Assembly: GCA_005880055.1 (NCBI GenBank)
Contig: VBJS01000068.1
Location: 11,944-25,973 of the forward strand
Length of the DNA stretch: 14,030 bases
From: Chloroflexota bacterium
GTDB taxonomy: Bacteria > Chloroflexota > Dehalococcoidia > SM23-28-2 > RBG-16-64-32
Direction of reading: 5' to 3'
Shown one piece after another: positions 7,447 to 14,030 of the stretch. The notes below the pieces were generated by a model. The model saw only the letters and a program-made list of their open reading frames with translations, was not told where the DNA came from and searched no databases. How positions within the stretch are numbered: the first letter of the stretch is position 1; each line of letters begins with the position of its first letter. The position numbers and the translations under genes are program-made.

Positions 7447-7452
7447 GGAGGA
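7447..7452 (+). promoter_or_regulatory. Ribosome-binding site deciding the glycosyltransferase start
   Basis: GGAGGA lies seven bases before ATG 7460. It decides the start in favour of 7460 over the in-frame ATG at 7373, which has no such site and would add 29 residues not resembling the family. Confidence 0.85.
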
Positions 7453-7459
7453 CCCCGCA

Positions 7460-8566
7460 ATGAAGATTCTTCAGATTGCCCCGCTCTGGGAATCGGTGCC
7501 GCCACCGGCATACGGTGGAACGGAAGCCGTCGTTCATCTCCTGGTCGAGGAGCTTGTCCGGCGCGGACACGAGGTAACTCTATGCGCCTCCGGAGACTCC
7601 CAGACCTCGGCGCTGCTCCAGGCGTGCTATCACCGGAGTCTGCGAACGGCAGACGACATCGAGCTAAAGGCCTTATTCTCCTGGCAGCACTGCGCCCTCG
7701 CGCTGAAGGACGCCGCGGAGTACGACATCGTGCACAATCACGCCGGCGAGGAAGTGATGGCCCTCTCTCACCTTGTCTCGGCTGTTCCGATGCTGACGAC
7801 CATGCACAACATCATTACTGCGGATGCGCAGTTTGTCTGGGACCGCTATAGCGGGTACTACAACACGCTCAGCCTGGCCGAGCGGCGGGCGATGCCTGCC
7901 GTTTCAGGCGGCATCTTCGCCGGCGTAGCCTACAACGCGATCGACGTGAGGAGCTTCCCGTTCCAGGAGAAAAAGGACGATTACCTGCTATTTCTATCGC
8001 GGCTATCGCCGGAGAAAGGGCCCCACCTTGCCGTAGAGGTAGCGAAGCGAACCGGGCGCCGCTTGTTTCTAGCCGGCAAAGTGGGAGAGCTGGACCGCGA
8101 ATTCTTCAACAGTGTAATGGCGCCGCTGATTGACGGGGAACAGATCGTCTTCCTGGGCGAGGCGGACGCCGAGATGAAGCGAGAACTTTACCGGAACGCG
8201 CACGCAGTGGTGCTCCCCATTATGTGGGATGAACCCTTCGGCCTCGTCACGGCAGAAGCGCAGGCCTGCGGCACGCCGGTGCTCACCTTCAATCGCGGCG
8301 CCGCAGCGGAAATCGTAGAAAACGGTCTCACGGGATTCGTTACTGACAACGTGGACCAGATGACGGACGCAGCGGGGCGCCTGGCCGAAATTGACCCGAG
8401 GGCGTGCCGCCGCCATGTGGAAGAACGGTTTGACGGCCCGGTGATGGCGAACCAATACCTGCGGCTTTACGAATCGATCCTGCGGGGACGGGCCGGTCAG
8501 GCGTTGGACAAAGCAGTTGTGGCAACTCCCGGCCACGGCTTAGGCGAACCAGCGCGGGTGGCATAA
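7460..8566 (+). CDS. GT4-family glycosyltransferase (AviGT4-like)
   Basis: A retaining GT-B glycosyltransferase that moves a sugar from a nucleotide-sugar donor to an acceptor; the acceptor is unknown. The 368 residues begin MKILQIAPLWESVPPPAYGG, with the acceptor-side glycine pair Gly19-Gly20 and TEAVVHLLVEELVRRGHEVT, the typical N-terminal Rossmann domain. VHNHAGEE follows near 91-98. The C-terminal domain has YLLFLSRLSPEKGPHLAVEV at 175-194, LAGKVGE at 204-210 and the donor-binding E-x7-E motif in DEPFGLVTAEAQACG (Glu258, Glu266). There is no membrane segment, so it is cytoplasmic. The neighbouring debranching enzyme starts about 100 bases downstream on the same strand, suggesting a joint role in glucan or glycoside metabolism (inference). 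The start is set by GGAGGA seven bases upstream. Ends at TAA. Confidence 0.9.
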   Translation: MKILQIAPLWESVPPPAYGGTEAVVHLLVEELVRRGHEVTLCASGDSQTSALLQACYHRSLRTADDIELKALFSWQHCALALKDAAEYDIVHNHAGEEVMALSHLVSAVPMLTTMHNIITADAQFVWDRYSGYYNTLSLAERRAMPAVSGGIFAGVAYNAIDVRSFPFQEKKDDYLLFLSRLSPEKGPHLAVEVAKRTGRRLFLAGKVGELDREFFNSVMAPLIDGEQIVFLGEADAEMKRELYRNAHAVVLPIMWDEPFGLVTAEAQACGTPVLTFNRGAAAEIVENGLTGFVTDNVDQMTDAAGRLAEIDPRACRRHVEERFDGPVMANQYLRLYESILRGRAGQALDKAVVATPGHGLGEPARVA

Positions 8567-8639
8567 CAATCGCGAACGCTCCCCAGATTCGCCGGCGGCA
8601 GCGAGAGCAGGCGGCCCTGCGAAGAGCGCATGAGCCGCA

Positions 8640-8672
8640 GGCTCCGGTTCCGGTCTTGCCGGAAGCGGAGCC
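8640..8672 (+). promoter_or_regulatory. Strong hairpin directly before the debranching-enzyme ATG
   Basis: GGCTCCG (8640-8646) pairs with CGGAGCC (8666-8672), and TTCCGG (8648-8653) pairs with CCGGAA (8659-8664), with one G/G mismatch between the two helices and a five-base loop TCTTG. That makes 13 base pairs ending one base before ATG 8674. Its 3' arm contains the only purine-rich, ribosome-binding-like sequence (GGAAGCGGAG). No T-run follows, so it is not an intrinsic terminator. It may hold translation down, or it may be a by-product of a Pro-rich coding stretch if translation starts further upstream. Confidence 0.5.
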
Positions 8673-8673
8673 G

Positions 8674-10806
8674 ATGTCAATCCAGGACATCCGGGATGCC
8701 CTGGTTATTCGCGAGCGCGATATCTTCCTGATAACCGACATAGCGGGTCAGGTGCCCAGGGGCAACAAGAACGGCTACGGCCTGTACTACTCCGATACGC
8801 GATACCTCTCCGGGTACGAGTTCTCGTTTTCGACGAGCCGGCCCTTGATGCTACTCTCCACAGCGGAGCTTGGATACAGCTCCGAGCAGGTCATGACAAA
8901 TCTTGCGATGACGGACGTTGAGGGGCGCCACCTCCCCCAGGGCACGATTGAAGTGCACCGAACGCGGGTGCTGGAAGACGTACTAGAAGAGATTGTCGCG
9001 GCGACGAACTACAACGACTTCGAGGTGCACCTGGAGCTGATTTTCAGATTCGCCGCTGATTTCGCCGACCTGTTCCTTGTCCGTGGCTACGAACCCGAGG
9101 AGCAGGGCACGGCCCTTCCGCCGGTATGGCAGGAAGGTGCTCTGCGGATGAGCTACAAGGGCAGCGACAACCGAATGCGGCAAACGATGATAATTTTTAC
9201 ACCGCGTCCTGACTCCGTGCAGACAGACCAAGACGTGGCGTTCGCTTCTTTTTCCGTAACCCTGGCGCCTCGCGCGACCGCAATCATCCGGATGGTAGTC
9301 ACCATGGACGGGCGGCTGGAATCGCCGCAGGGCGTCGCCCGCTTCGCCATTGTCGAGAAGGAGTACAGGCAGTGGCTCCGCAAGGCGGTGCAAATCAAGA
9401 CCGATAACGATTTTTTCGACGCAGTGCTTTCGCGCTCCCTCGGCGACCTGCGCATGCTGTGGAATCACGAGGAGTTTGAAGGTGGCTACCCGGCAGCTGG
9501 CACGCCCTGGTTCGACACGCTCTTCGGCCGAGACACTGCCATCGTAGGCATCCAGACGCTCTGGCTGAAACCGGACCTGGCCCGGCAATGCCTGGGAGCA
9601 CTGGCACGCCACCAGGGCAAGAAGTTCGACTCCTGGCGGGACGAAGAGCCCGGCAAGATACTGCATGAACTGCGGGTAGGGGAGCTCACGCAGACCGGGG
9701 AGCTGCCGTTCTCCCCCTATTTTGGCAGCATAGATTCGACACCTCTCTTCCTGATGTTGGCCGCAGAGTACTTCCGTTGGACGGCGGATCGTGACCTGAT
9801 GCAGCACCTGGAAACGAACCTGAGAGCCGCATTGCATTGGATTGAGGAATACGGCGACCCGCGCAAACGCGGCTACGTGGAGTACGAGAAGCGATCTCCC
9901 CGCGGCCTTCTAAACCAGGGGTGGAAGGATTCAGAAGACTCCATGGTGCGCGGGGACGGCAGCCTCGTCGACTCCCCCATAACACTCGTAGAAGTGCAGG
10001 CCTACGTTTACGCCGCGCAGCGAGGGTTGGCGCCCGTATTCCGGGCGCTTGGGGACGAGGGCGAGGCTCAAGCCCTGATGGAGAAGTCTGAGGCGTTGCG
10101 GCAGCGGTTCGCGCGCGATTTTTGGCTGGATGCCGGATACTACTCGCTGGCCCTGGATGGCGAAGGAGCCCCATCCACTGCCTTAACCTCAAATGGCGGC
10201 CACGCGTTATGGGGCGGAATAGCAGAGCCCCATCAGGCGCTACGCGTTGTGCGGCGCATGTCCAAGAAGGACATGTTCAGCGGGTGGGGGCTGAGAACCC
10301 TCACCTCGGCTTCGCCGCGCTTCAATCCGCAGGGTTATCACCTGGGCACAGTTTGGCCGCACGACAACTCCATTGCGGCCATGGGGTTCAAGCGCTACGG
10401 TTGTGAGCGCGAGTTGAACCAGGTAGCCACTGCTCTATTCGATGCGGCCAAGGCCTTCCCGTATTACCGGTTGCCTGAACTGTTCGGGGGCACGCCGCGT
10501 TCAGCGCACCATGCACCAGTGCCTTACCCCGTTGCCTGCCGGCCGCAGGCCTGGGCCGCCGGCGCTTTCCCGCTAATCACGCAGGCCATCCTGGGCCTCT
10601 GCCCTGATGCCCCTAACAAGCGTCTCTACTTAGTAAGGCCGGTGCTGCCCGACTGGCTGCGAGAAGTTCAGGTACATGGAGTCCGCGTGGGCCGCGCTAC
10701 AGTGGACCTCTACTACGAGCGGGACGATCAGGGTGTTTCAGAGGTGGGCGTCCTCGATGTGCGCGGCGATTTGCAGGTGGACATTGTGGACCAGTGGCCG
10801 CGTTAG
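8674..10806 (+). CDS. Glycogen-debranching-type amylo-alpha-1,6-glucosidase (GDE_N_bis + alpha/alpha toroid)
   Basis: Predicted to hydrolyse alpha-1,6 branch residues or related alpha-glucosides. The product is 710 residues from ATG 8674. The N-terminal beta-rich domain (about 15-205, GDE_N_bis type) contains NKNGYGLYYSDTRYLSGYE. The C-terminal (alpha/alpha)6 domain has GTPWFDTLFGRD at 276-287, GWKDS at 416-420 (likely general-acid region), GTVWPHDN at 558-565 and QAWAAGAFP at 625-633. There is no signal peptide, so it is cytoplasmic. The start is unsure: a TTG at 8656 is in frame, and the frame stays open back into the glycosyltransferase gene with a charged stretch (IRRRQREQAALRRAHEPQ) but no ATG/GTG/TTG. 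ATG 8674 has a short-spaced GGAG and sits at the foot of a hairpin. Probably cotranscribed with the upstream GT4 gene. Confidence 0.9.
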   Translation: MSIQDIRDALVIRERDIFLITDIAGQVPRGNKNGYGLYYSDTRYLSGYEFSFSTSRPLMLLSTAELGYSSEQVMTNLAMTDVEGRHLPQGTIEVHRTRVLEDVLEEIVAATNYNDFEVHLELIFRFAADFADLFLVRGYEPEEQGTALPPVWQEGALRMSYKGSDNRMRQTMIIFTPRPDSVQTDQDVAFASFSVTLAPRATAIIRMVVTMDGRLESPQGVARFAIVEKEYRQWLRKAVQIKTDNDFFDAVLSRSLGDLRMLWNHEEFEGGYPAAGTPWFDTLFGRDTAIVGIQTLWLKPDLARQCLGALARHQGKKFDSWRDEEPGKILHELRVGELTQTGELPFSPYFGSIDSTPLFLMLAAEYFRWTADRDLMQHLETNLRAALHWIEEYGDPRKRGYVEYEKRSPRGLLNQGWKDSEDSMVRGDGSLVDSPITLVEVQAYVYAAQRGLAPVFRALGDEGEAQALMEKSEALRQRFARDFWLDAGYYSLALDGEGAPSTALTSNGGHALWGGIAEPHQALRVVRRMSKKDMFSGWGLRTLTSASPRFNPQGYHLGTVWPHDNSIAAMGFKRYGCERELNQVATALFDAAKAFPYYRLPELFGGTPRSAHHAPVPYPVACRPQAWAAGAFPLITQAILGLCPDAPNKRLYLVRPVLPDWLREVQVHGVRVGRATVDLYYERDDQGVSEVGVLDVRGDLQVDIVDQWPR

Positions 10807-10809
10807 AGG

Positions 10810-10824
10810 AACCGCCGTGCGGTT
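10810..10824 (+). terminator. Short stem-loop after the debranching gene, possible weak terminator
   Basis: AACCGC (10810-10815) and GCGGTT (10819-10824) form a perfect six-pair stem with a CGT loop, three bases after the TAG of the debranching gene. The following sequence is GCCGTTTGACT, only weakly T-rich, so termination would be inefficient or factor-dependent. It may instead be a 3'-end stabilising stem. Confidence 0.3.
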
Positions 10825-10837
10825 GCCGTTTGACTCC

Positions 10838-10867
10838 TTGACCACTCGCGCGTTGTGAATCCATAGT
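10838..10867 (+). promoter_or_regulatory. Candidate promoter of the short-chain dehydrogenase gene
   Basis: TTGACC (10838-10843) and CATAGT (10862-10867) are separated by 18 bases. Counting seven bases from the -10 places +1 exactly on the A of ATG 10874, predicting a leaderless transcript. A second TTGACT lies eight bases upstream of the first -35 (10830-10835). The -35 matches five of six consensus positions and the -10 four of six, including A2 and T6. Confidence 0.45.
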
Positions 10868-10873
10868 TGGCGC

Positions 10874-11653
10874 ATGCTAGGAGGGGAACACCCACTGCAG
10901 GGCCAGGTCGCGGTCGTCACCGGCGCCAGCCGCGGGATTGGCCGGGCGATTAGCGTTCAATTTGCACGCGCCGGCGCCGATATTGTCGTCAGCGCTCGTT
11001 CCACTGAAGGCGCGCCGTCTCGTCTGCCGGGAACGATCGAAGAGACGGCCCGAGAGGTTGAGGCGCTGGGCCGCCGCGCCCTCTGCGTAACAACGGATGT
11101 AACAAGCGAAGAGCAGGTCCGGAACCTGTCGGAACGGACCCTGAAGGAGTTTGGGCGCTGCGACATCTTGGTCAACAACGCCGGCATCAGCTCGCCAGCG
11201 CCGTTTCACCAGACGCCACTGAAACGCTGGGAGTTGGTGATGAGCGTGAACCTTCGCGGCCCGGTGATGTGCATGCAGGCCTTTCTGCCGGCGATGATCG
11301 AACGGAAGAGCGGCAGGATAATCAATGTCTCATCTTTTCTGGCAGAGTTGGTCATGCCCGGGATGGCCTCCTATTCCGTCTCGAAGATCGCGTTGGAGAA
11401 GCTGACACAGTACGCGGCGGAAGAGCTTCGGCCGCACGACGTCGGCGTCAACGCCCTGCGTATCGAGCTGAACATCGCGACAGAGGGCTGGATGTTCCGC
11501 AATCCAGATATGGACTTCTCCTCCTGGGAGAAGCCGGAGGCAGCGTCAGAAGCAGCGCTGTGGCTGGCTGAACAGCCGCCAGAGTACAGCGGCAATATCG
11601 TAACAATAGCGGAAGTTCGGCAGCGAATGAGCCGCAGCCCCGGACGCGCTTAG
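10874..11653 (+). CDS. Short-chain dehydrogenase/reductase (classical SDR)
   Basis: An NAD(P)-dependent oxidoreductase acting on an alcohol or carbonyl; the substrate cannot be told. The 259 residues carry TGASRGIG at 16-23 (cofactor glycine motif), a basic Arg42 after the second beta strand that suggests NADP, NNAG at 101-104, and a complete catalytic set Asn126, Ser154, Tyr167, Lys171 (YSVSK). No membrane segment. The start has two readings. ATG 10874 sits at the predicted +1 of a promoter and has no upstream ribosome site. A CTG at 10895 follows an AGGAGGGG sequence (10879-10886) and would begin right at QGQVAVVTGASRG, where SDRs commonly start. I keep the ATG. It is convergent with the DUF1003 gene, whose stop lies 11 bases beyond. 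Confidence 0.93.
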   Translation: MLGGEHPLQGQVAVVTGASRGIGRAISVQFARAGADIVVSARSTEGAPSRLPGTIEETAREVEALGRRALCVTTDVTSEEQVRNLSERTLKEFGRCDILVNNAGISSPAPFHQTPLKRWELVMSVNLRGPVMCMQAFLPAMIERKSGRIINVSSFLAELVMPGMASYSVSKIALEKLTQYAAEELRPHDVGVNALRIELNIATEGWMFRNPDMDFSSWEKPEAASEAALWLAEQPPEYSGNIVTIAEVRQRMSRSPGRA

Positions 11654-11664
11654 GGCCATGGCTT

Positions 11665-12108
11665 TCACTTCTGCTGTGGGTTAAGGAGAGTCTGCAGCAA
11701 AGCCGTCTCCGCCTTAATCGCCTTAAGAAGCTCAAGCTGCGTGTCCTGAATGTTCAGTATTGCGTCAGTTTCCTCCGCGTCATGCTCCAGCGTTAGACGA
11801 TCGCGTTGCGCGGAACGGTTCGAGGCCATAAGGATGAGCGGAGCCGCGTACGATGCCTGAGCGCTGAACGCCAGATTGAGCAGGATGAACGGGTAGGCGT
11901 CCCATTGGTAGATGATCCCAATCGCGTTGATCAGCATCCAGCATGTAATGATCACGCTTTGGATGATGATGTACGTCCATGTGCCGAAGGCATTGGTGAA
12001 GTTATCTGCCGCGCGCTGACCAAATGTTCGGCGGTCGTGCAGCATGACATTGACCGGGTGCTTGGAGGGAATCTCTTCCTGTTCTTGATCGGGAAATGCT
12101 ACGGACAC
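11665..12108 (-). CDS. DUF1003 membrane protein
   Basis: A DUF1003-family integral membrane protein of unknown biochemical role. From GTG 12108 it is 147 residues: a hydrophilic N-terminus, GQRAADNFTNAFGTWTYIII leading into helix 1 (about 44-66), the family core WDAYPFILLNLAFSAQASYA with helix 2 (about 73-95), then MASNRSAQRDR (family usually M-S-Q-N-R-Q...D-R), and a C-terminal helical tail (about 110-143) able to form a coiled coil. The GTG is one base after the TAA of the acyltransferase reading frame, so translation is probably coupled. The frame is open much further upstream, but that part overlaps the acyltransferase and is not family-like. Last gene of the fabF-led operon. Confidence 0.85.
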   Translation of the reverse strand: MSVAFPDQEQEEIPSKHPVNVMLHDRRTFGQRAADNFTNAFGTWTYIIIQSVIITCWMLINAIGIIYQWDAYPFILLNLAFSAQASYAAPLILMASNRSAQRDRLTLEHDAEETDAILNIQDTQLELLKAIKAETALLQTLLNPQQK

Positions 12109-12109
12109 G

Positions 12110-13004
12110 TTAATCCGCCCTTTCCTCGGGCCACAGGTCCCGAAAAACGTACCACTGATCTGGATAGCGCCGGACATATGTTTCGAATATACGCGCAATC
12201 TGTTGAGTGATCTGCTGCGCATCGGCGTCGGCGTCCAACGAACGGTCGGCAAAGACCGGCGGCTCGATGTGCGCCAGGAAGCTGCCGCCTGGACGCCGAA
12301 CGGCCACGCCAAAGACAATGGGGGCTCCGCTGAGGCGAGCCAGCCGGGCCGGCCCAGCAGGGAACATCGTGTGTTTCCCAAGAAACTGCACGCATACGCC
12401 GTCGCGCGACCATTCCGCCCCGTCGTAAGGCGCGCAACAGACGGATTCCGCTGCCGGTTGACGGTAGGAGACTAATGCCCGTCCGCTCGCGGCAGGCTTT
12501 TATCCACTCCATCACGAACTGCGGGTAGACATCCTCCATGACTGACGTCACCCTGTAGTTCCGGAGCACCACGAGCGAGGCAGCCACTTCTGTGCTCCCC
12601 ATATGAGCGCTCGTAAAGATAATGCCCCGGCCGGCCGATTCCGCCTCTGCGAAATGCTCTGCGCCCTGGACGGTCAGCCTATCGGTGACGCCCTCGGTTT
12701 CCCAGCCCTGGACATGAATCATCTCCGCGATGTAAAGGGCGAACTGTCGGAAACAACGCCGGGCCAGGCTTGCGACGAGGGGGTCGTCTTCCGAGCGGCC
12801 GAGGATGCGCGCGTAGTTACGGTGCACGGTACGCCGCTTGTCTGCCCACGTCGCATAGGCGAAATCTCCCCATGGTCGGGCAAAAGCATAGGCCGCGCTC
12901 AGTGGCGCCAGTGGCGCGAGCGCCCGGTTTAGCAGATAAGCGGTCGGGCCCGGCAGATACCCCCCGGCCGTTTGCCTCGGCACGGGGTCACTGCACCTCG
13001 CCAT
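12110..13004 (-). pseudogene. LpxL/PatA-type lysophospholipid acyltransferase, frameshifted
   Basis: The family transfers an acyl chain to a lipid or glycolipid acceptor at the cytoplasmic membrane face. From ATG 13004 the first frame gives about 200 normal residues, with the H-x4-E catalytic motif as HMGSTE (His134, Glu139) after GRGIIFTSA, and IRLLRALRRGGMVA. It then goes out of frame near 12401-12410. The homologous C-terminal part continues in another frame as RDGVCVQFLGK, FPAGPARLARLSGAPIVFGV and DQWYVFRDLWPEERAD, ending at TAA 12112-12110. Joining the two parts requires a missing number of bases equal to 2 modulo 3; by family layout about 4-9 residues, which normally carry a conserved Asp-Arg, are absent. 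Left unrepaired, the first frame runs to a stop at 12099 (301 residues). It is either a real inactivating deletion or an assembly error. The start overlaps the thioesterase end by 17 bases; GTG 12983 is an alternative. Confidence 0.85.
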
Positions 13005-13464
13005 CGCCCGCCGTGGCAGCCGGCAGGAAGAAGGCGTTTAACTCGGCGGCCTTGTCCGGCGAAACTCGAAAAAATAGGCCTTTAGCCTCCGCCAGAATAG
13101 TTCCGTCGTCGGCAAGAATTACCGCCTCCGCTTCCAGAGTTCGCGCGCGCTCCCGCAGGATCTCTGCCGTAACGCTTAGTCGCTCGCCCAGCAAGATCGG
13201 CCGGCGGTATTTGACGTTAATGCGGGCGGTGACGGCCCAGGCGCCGGCCGCGTACATCGCCCAGCCCATGGCCTCGTCCAGCGCCGCCGCCGCTATGCCG
13301 CCGTGAGCCAGGCCGGGATAGCCCTGGTGAACGTCGCGCGCCAGGAAACGGCCCAGGACGCGTCGGCCCTCTGTCTGGAAGTCGATGCGCAGACCCTCTG
13401 GATTCAGGTCTCCGCAGCCGTAACACCAGTGGCGTGGACTATCCGCCGGTTCCTGCGCAGTCAC
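12988..13464 (-). CDS. PaaI-like hotdog-fold acyl-CoA/ACP thioesterase
   Basis: A 158-residue hotdog-fold protein likely to hydrolyse an acyl thioester; whether CoA or ACP is bound is unknown. It shows CYGCGDLNPEGL at 14-25 (a Cys-x-x-Cys at 14-17), the family segment LAHGGIAAAALDEAMGW at 52-68 (HGG at 54-56, acidic Asp63/Glu64), and the beta strands VTARINVKYRRPILLGERL and EAKGLFF. The GTG start (13464-13462) overlaps the fabF TGA as GTGA, and its 3' end overlaps the acyltransferase start, so the genes are translated as one operon. The Cys pair before the fold is seen in several relatives and is not necessarily metal-binding. Confidence 0.9.
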   Translation of the reverse strand: MTAQEPADSPRHWCYGCGDLNPEGLRIDFQTEGRRVLGRFLARDVHQGYPGLAHGGIAAAALDEAMGWAMYAAGAWAVTARINVKYRRPILLGERLSVTAEILRERARTLEAEAVILADDGTILAEAKGLFFRVSPDKAAELNAFFLPAATAGDGEVQ

Positions 13465-14030
13465 CCTTCCTGGTACCTCTTGAAAACGGCCACGCCATTC
13501 TGGCCGCCGAACCCAAAGCCGTTGGCCAGCGCTACGCCAAGGGGCCTGCTTTGAGCCTGTAGCGGTGTGTAGTCAAGGTCGCACTCGGGATCGGGCGTCT
13601 CGAGGTTGATCGTCGGCGGCACAACGCCTTCGCGGATCGCCATAATAGCGGCCAGTCCGGATATAGCCCCGGCCGCACCCAGCTGGTGACCAACCATCGA
13701 CTTCGGCGCGGTGATCGCAACTCGATAGGCATGCTTGCTCAGCGCTCGCTTGATGGCAGCCGTCTCTGCGGCATCGTTCAGCGGCGTGCCCGTAGCGTGC
13801 GCGACGATAAGGTCCACCTCTTCGGGTGGGACGGCCGCTTTCTGAAGGGCGCGCTGGATGGCCATTGAAGCCGCACCGCCGCCGGGGTCCGGCGCAGTTA
13901 TGTGATACGCATCGGAGGTGACTGCACCGCCGGCCAGTTCTGCGTAGACGCGGGCGCCCCGTGCGCCGGCGTGTTCCAGGCTCTCGATGACCATGGCTGC
14001 GGCGCCCTCACCGTACACGAAGCCGTCCCG
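13461..14030 (-). CDS. fabF: Beta-ketoacyl-ACP synthase II, C-terminal part (cut by window edge)
   Basis: Condenses malonyl-ACP with acyl-ACP in fatty-acid elongation. The minus strand from 14030 reads in frame RDGFVYGEGAAAMVIESLEH and continues to TGA 13463-13461, 189 residues. Two of the three catalytic residues are visible: the His in HATGTPLND and the His in KSMVGHQLGAAG, followed by the usual end NGFGFGGQNGVAVFKRY. The active-site Cys lies beyond the window. Good match to KAS II (FabF); a KAS-like polyketide condensing enzyme cannot be fully excluded from the C-terminal half. It overlaps the thioesterase start by four bases. Confidence 0.93.
   Translation of the reverse strand, partial: RDGFVYGEGAAAMVIESLEHAGARGARVYAELAGGAVTSDAYHITAPDPGGGAASMAIQRALQKAAVPPEEVDLIVAHATGTPLNDAAETAAIKRALSKHAYRVAITAPKSMVGHQLGAAGAISGLAAIMAIREGVVPPTINLETPDPECDLDYTPLQAQSRPLGVALANGFGFGGQNGVAVFKRYQEG

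Noticed and set aside
7373..7459. In-frame N-terminal extension of the glycosyltransferase from ATG 7373
   Set aside because: No ribosome-binding site there, while GGAGGA precedes ATG 7460, and MKILQIAPLW is the normal family N-terminus.
8983..9837. 284-codon minus-strand open frame
   Set aside because: Antisense to the debranching enzyme, with no recognisable domain or ribosome-binding site.
12111..12381. N-terminal extension of the DUF1003 reading frame
   Set aside because: It overlaps the conserved C-terminal half of the acyltransferase in another frame and is not DUF1003-like. The GTG at 12108 just after the acyltransferase stop fits better.
12099..12400. Out-of-frame tail of the acyltransferase's first frame as a genuine C-terminus
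   Set aside because: Its sequence is Arg/Trp/Ser-rich and unlike the family, whereas the other frame over the same bases gives a perfect family C-terminus.
1..14030. CRISPR arrays, insertion sequences, tRNA or rRNA genes, attachment sites
   Set aside because: No regularly spaced direct repeats, transposase-like proteins, terminal inverted repeats or cloverleaf-like sequences were seen on reading both strands.

Overview
The window is GC-rich bacterial DNA from a chromosomal, mostly housekeeping region. Gene content and protein style suggest a member of the Chloroflexota, possibly a Dehalococcoidia/SAR202-type lineage. The grounds are the alaS-ruvX-mltG-aroE-aroC grouping, the GT4 glycosyltransferase next to a GDE_N_bis debranching enzyme, and the frequent GTG/TTG starts. 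This placement is inference from protein style and is only moderately secure. I see no mobile element, CRISPR array, tRNA or rRNA.

Layout, left to right. (1) 1-6926, minus strand: one tightly packed operon, transcribed alaS (TTG start) > ruvX > mltG > aroE > a membrane-anchored protein I do not recognise > aroC > a GNAT acetyltransferase cut by the window edge. The first five junctions are 4-base NTGA overlaps and the last leaves a 4-base gap. (2) 6983-7192, minus strand: a 69-residue protein of unknown function just upstream of alaS. (3) 7193-7459: a divergent intergenic region with a candidate promoter in each direction. (4) 7460-10806, plus strand: a GT4 glycosyltransferase and a glycogen-debranching-type glucosidase, with a strong hairpin directly before the second gene's ATG. 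(5) 10874-11653, plus strand: a short-chain dehydrogenase/reductase with its own candidate promoter. (6) 14030-11665, minus strand, convergent with the reductase: the 3' part of fabF (beta-ketoacyl-ACP synthase II), a PaaI-like hotdog thioesterase, an LpxL/PatA-type acyltransferase broken by a frameshift, and a DUF1003 membrane protein.

How they work together. Region 1 joins alanyl-tRNA charging, 16S rRNA 5'-end maturation, peptidoglycan strand termination and two late shikimate-pathway steps. Region 4 looks like an alpha-glucan or glycoside metabolism pair. Region 6 looks like a fatty-acid or lipid tailoring operon.

The points most worth a second look are: the probable CTG start of mltG, coupled to ruvX through a CTGA overlap and restoring a full membrane anchor; the frameshift that removes the middle of the acyltransferase; the 13-bp hairpin over the debranching enzyme's ribosome-binding region; the -10 boxes placed for leaderless or near-leaderless transcripts; and the two unrecognised proteins at 1276-1911 and 6983-7192. 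I found no clearly new multi-gene system.
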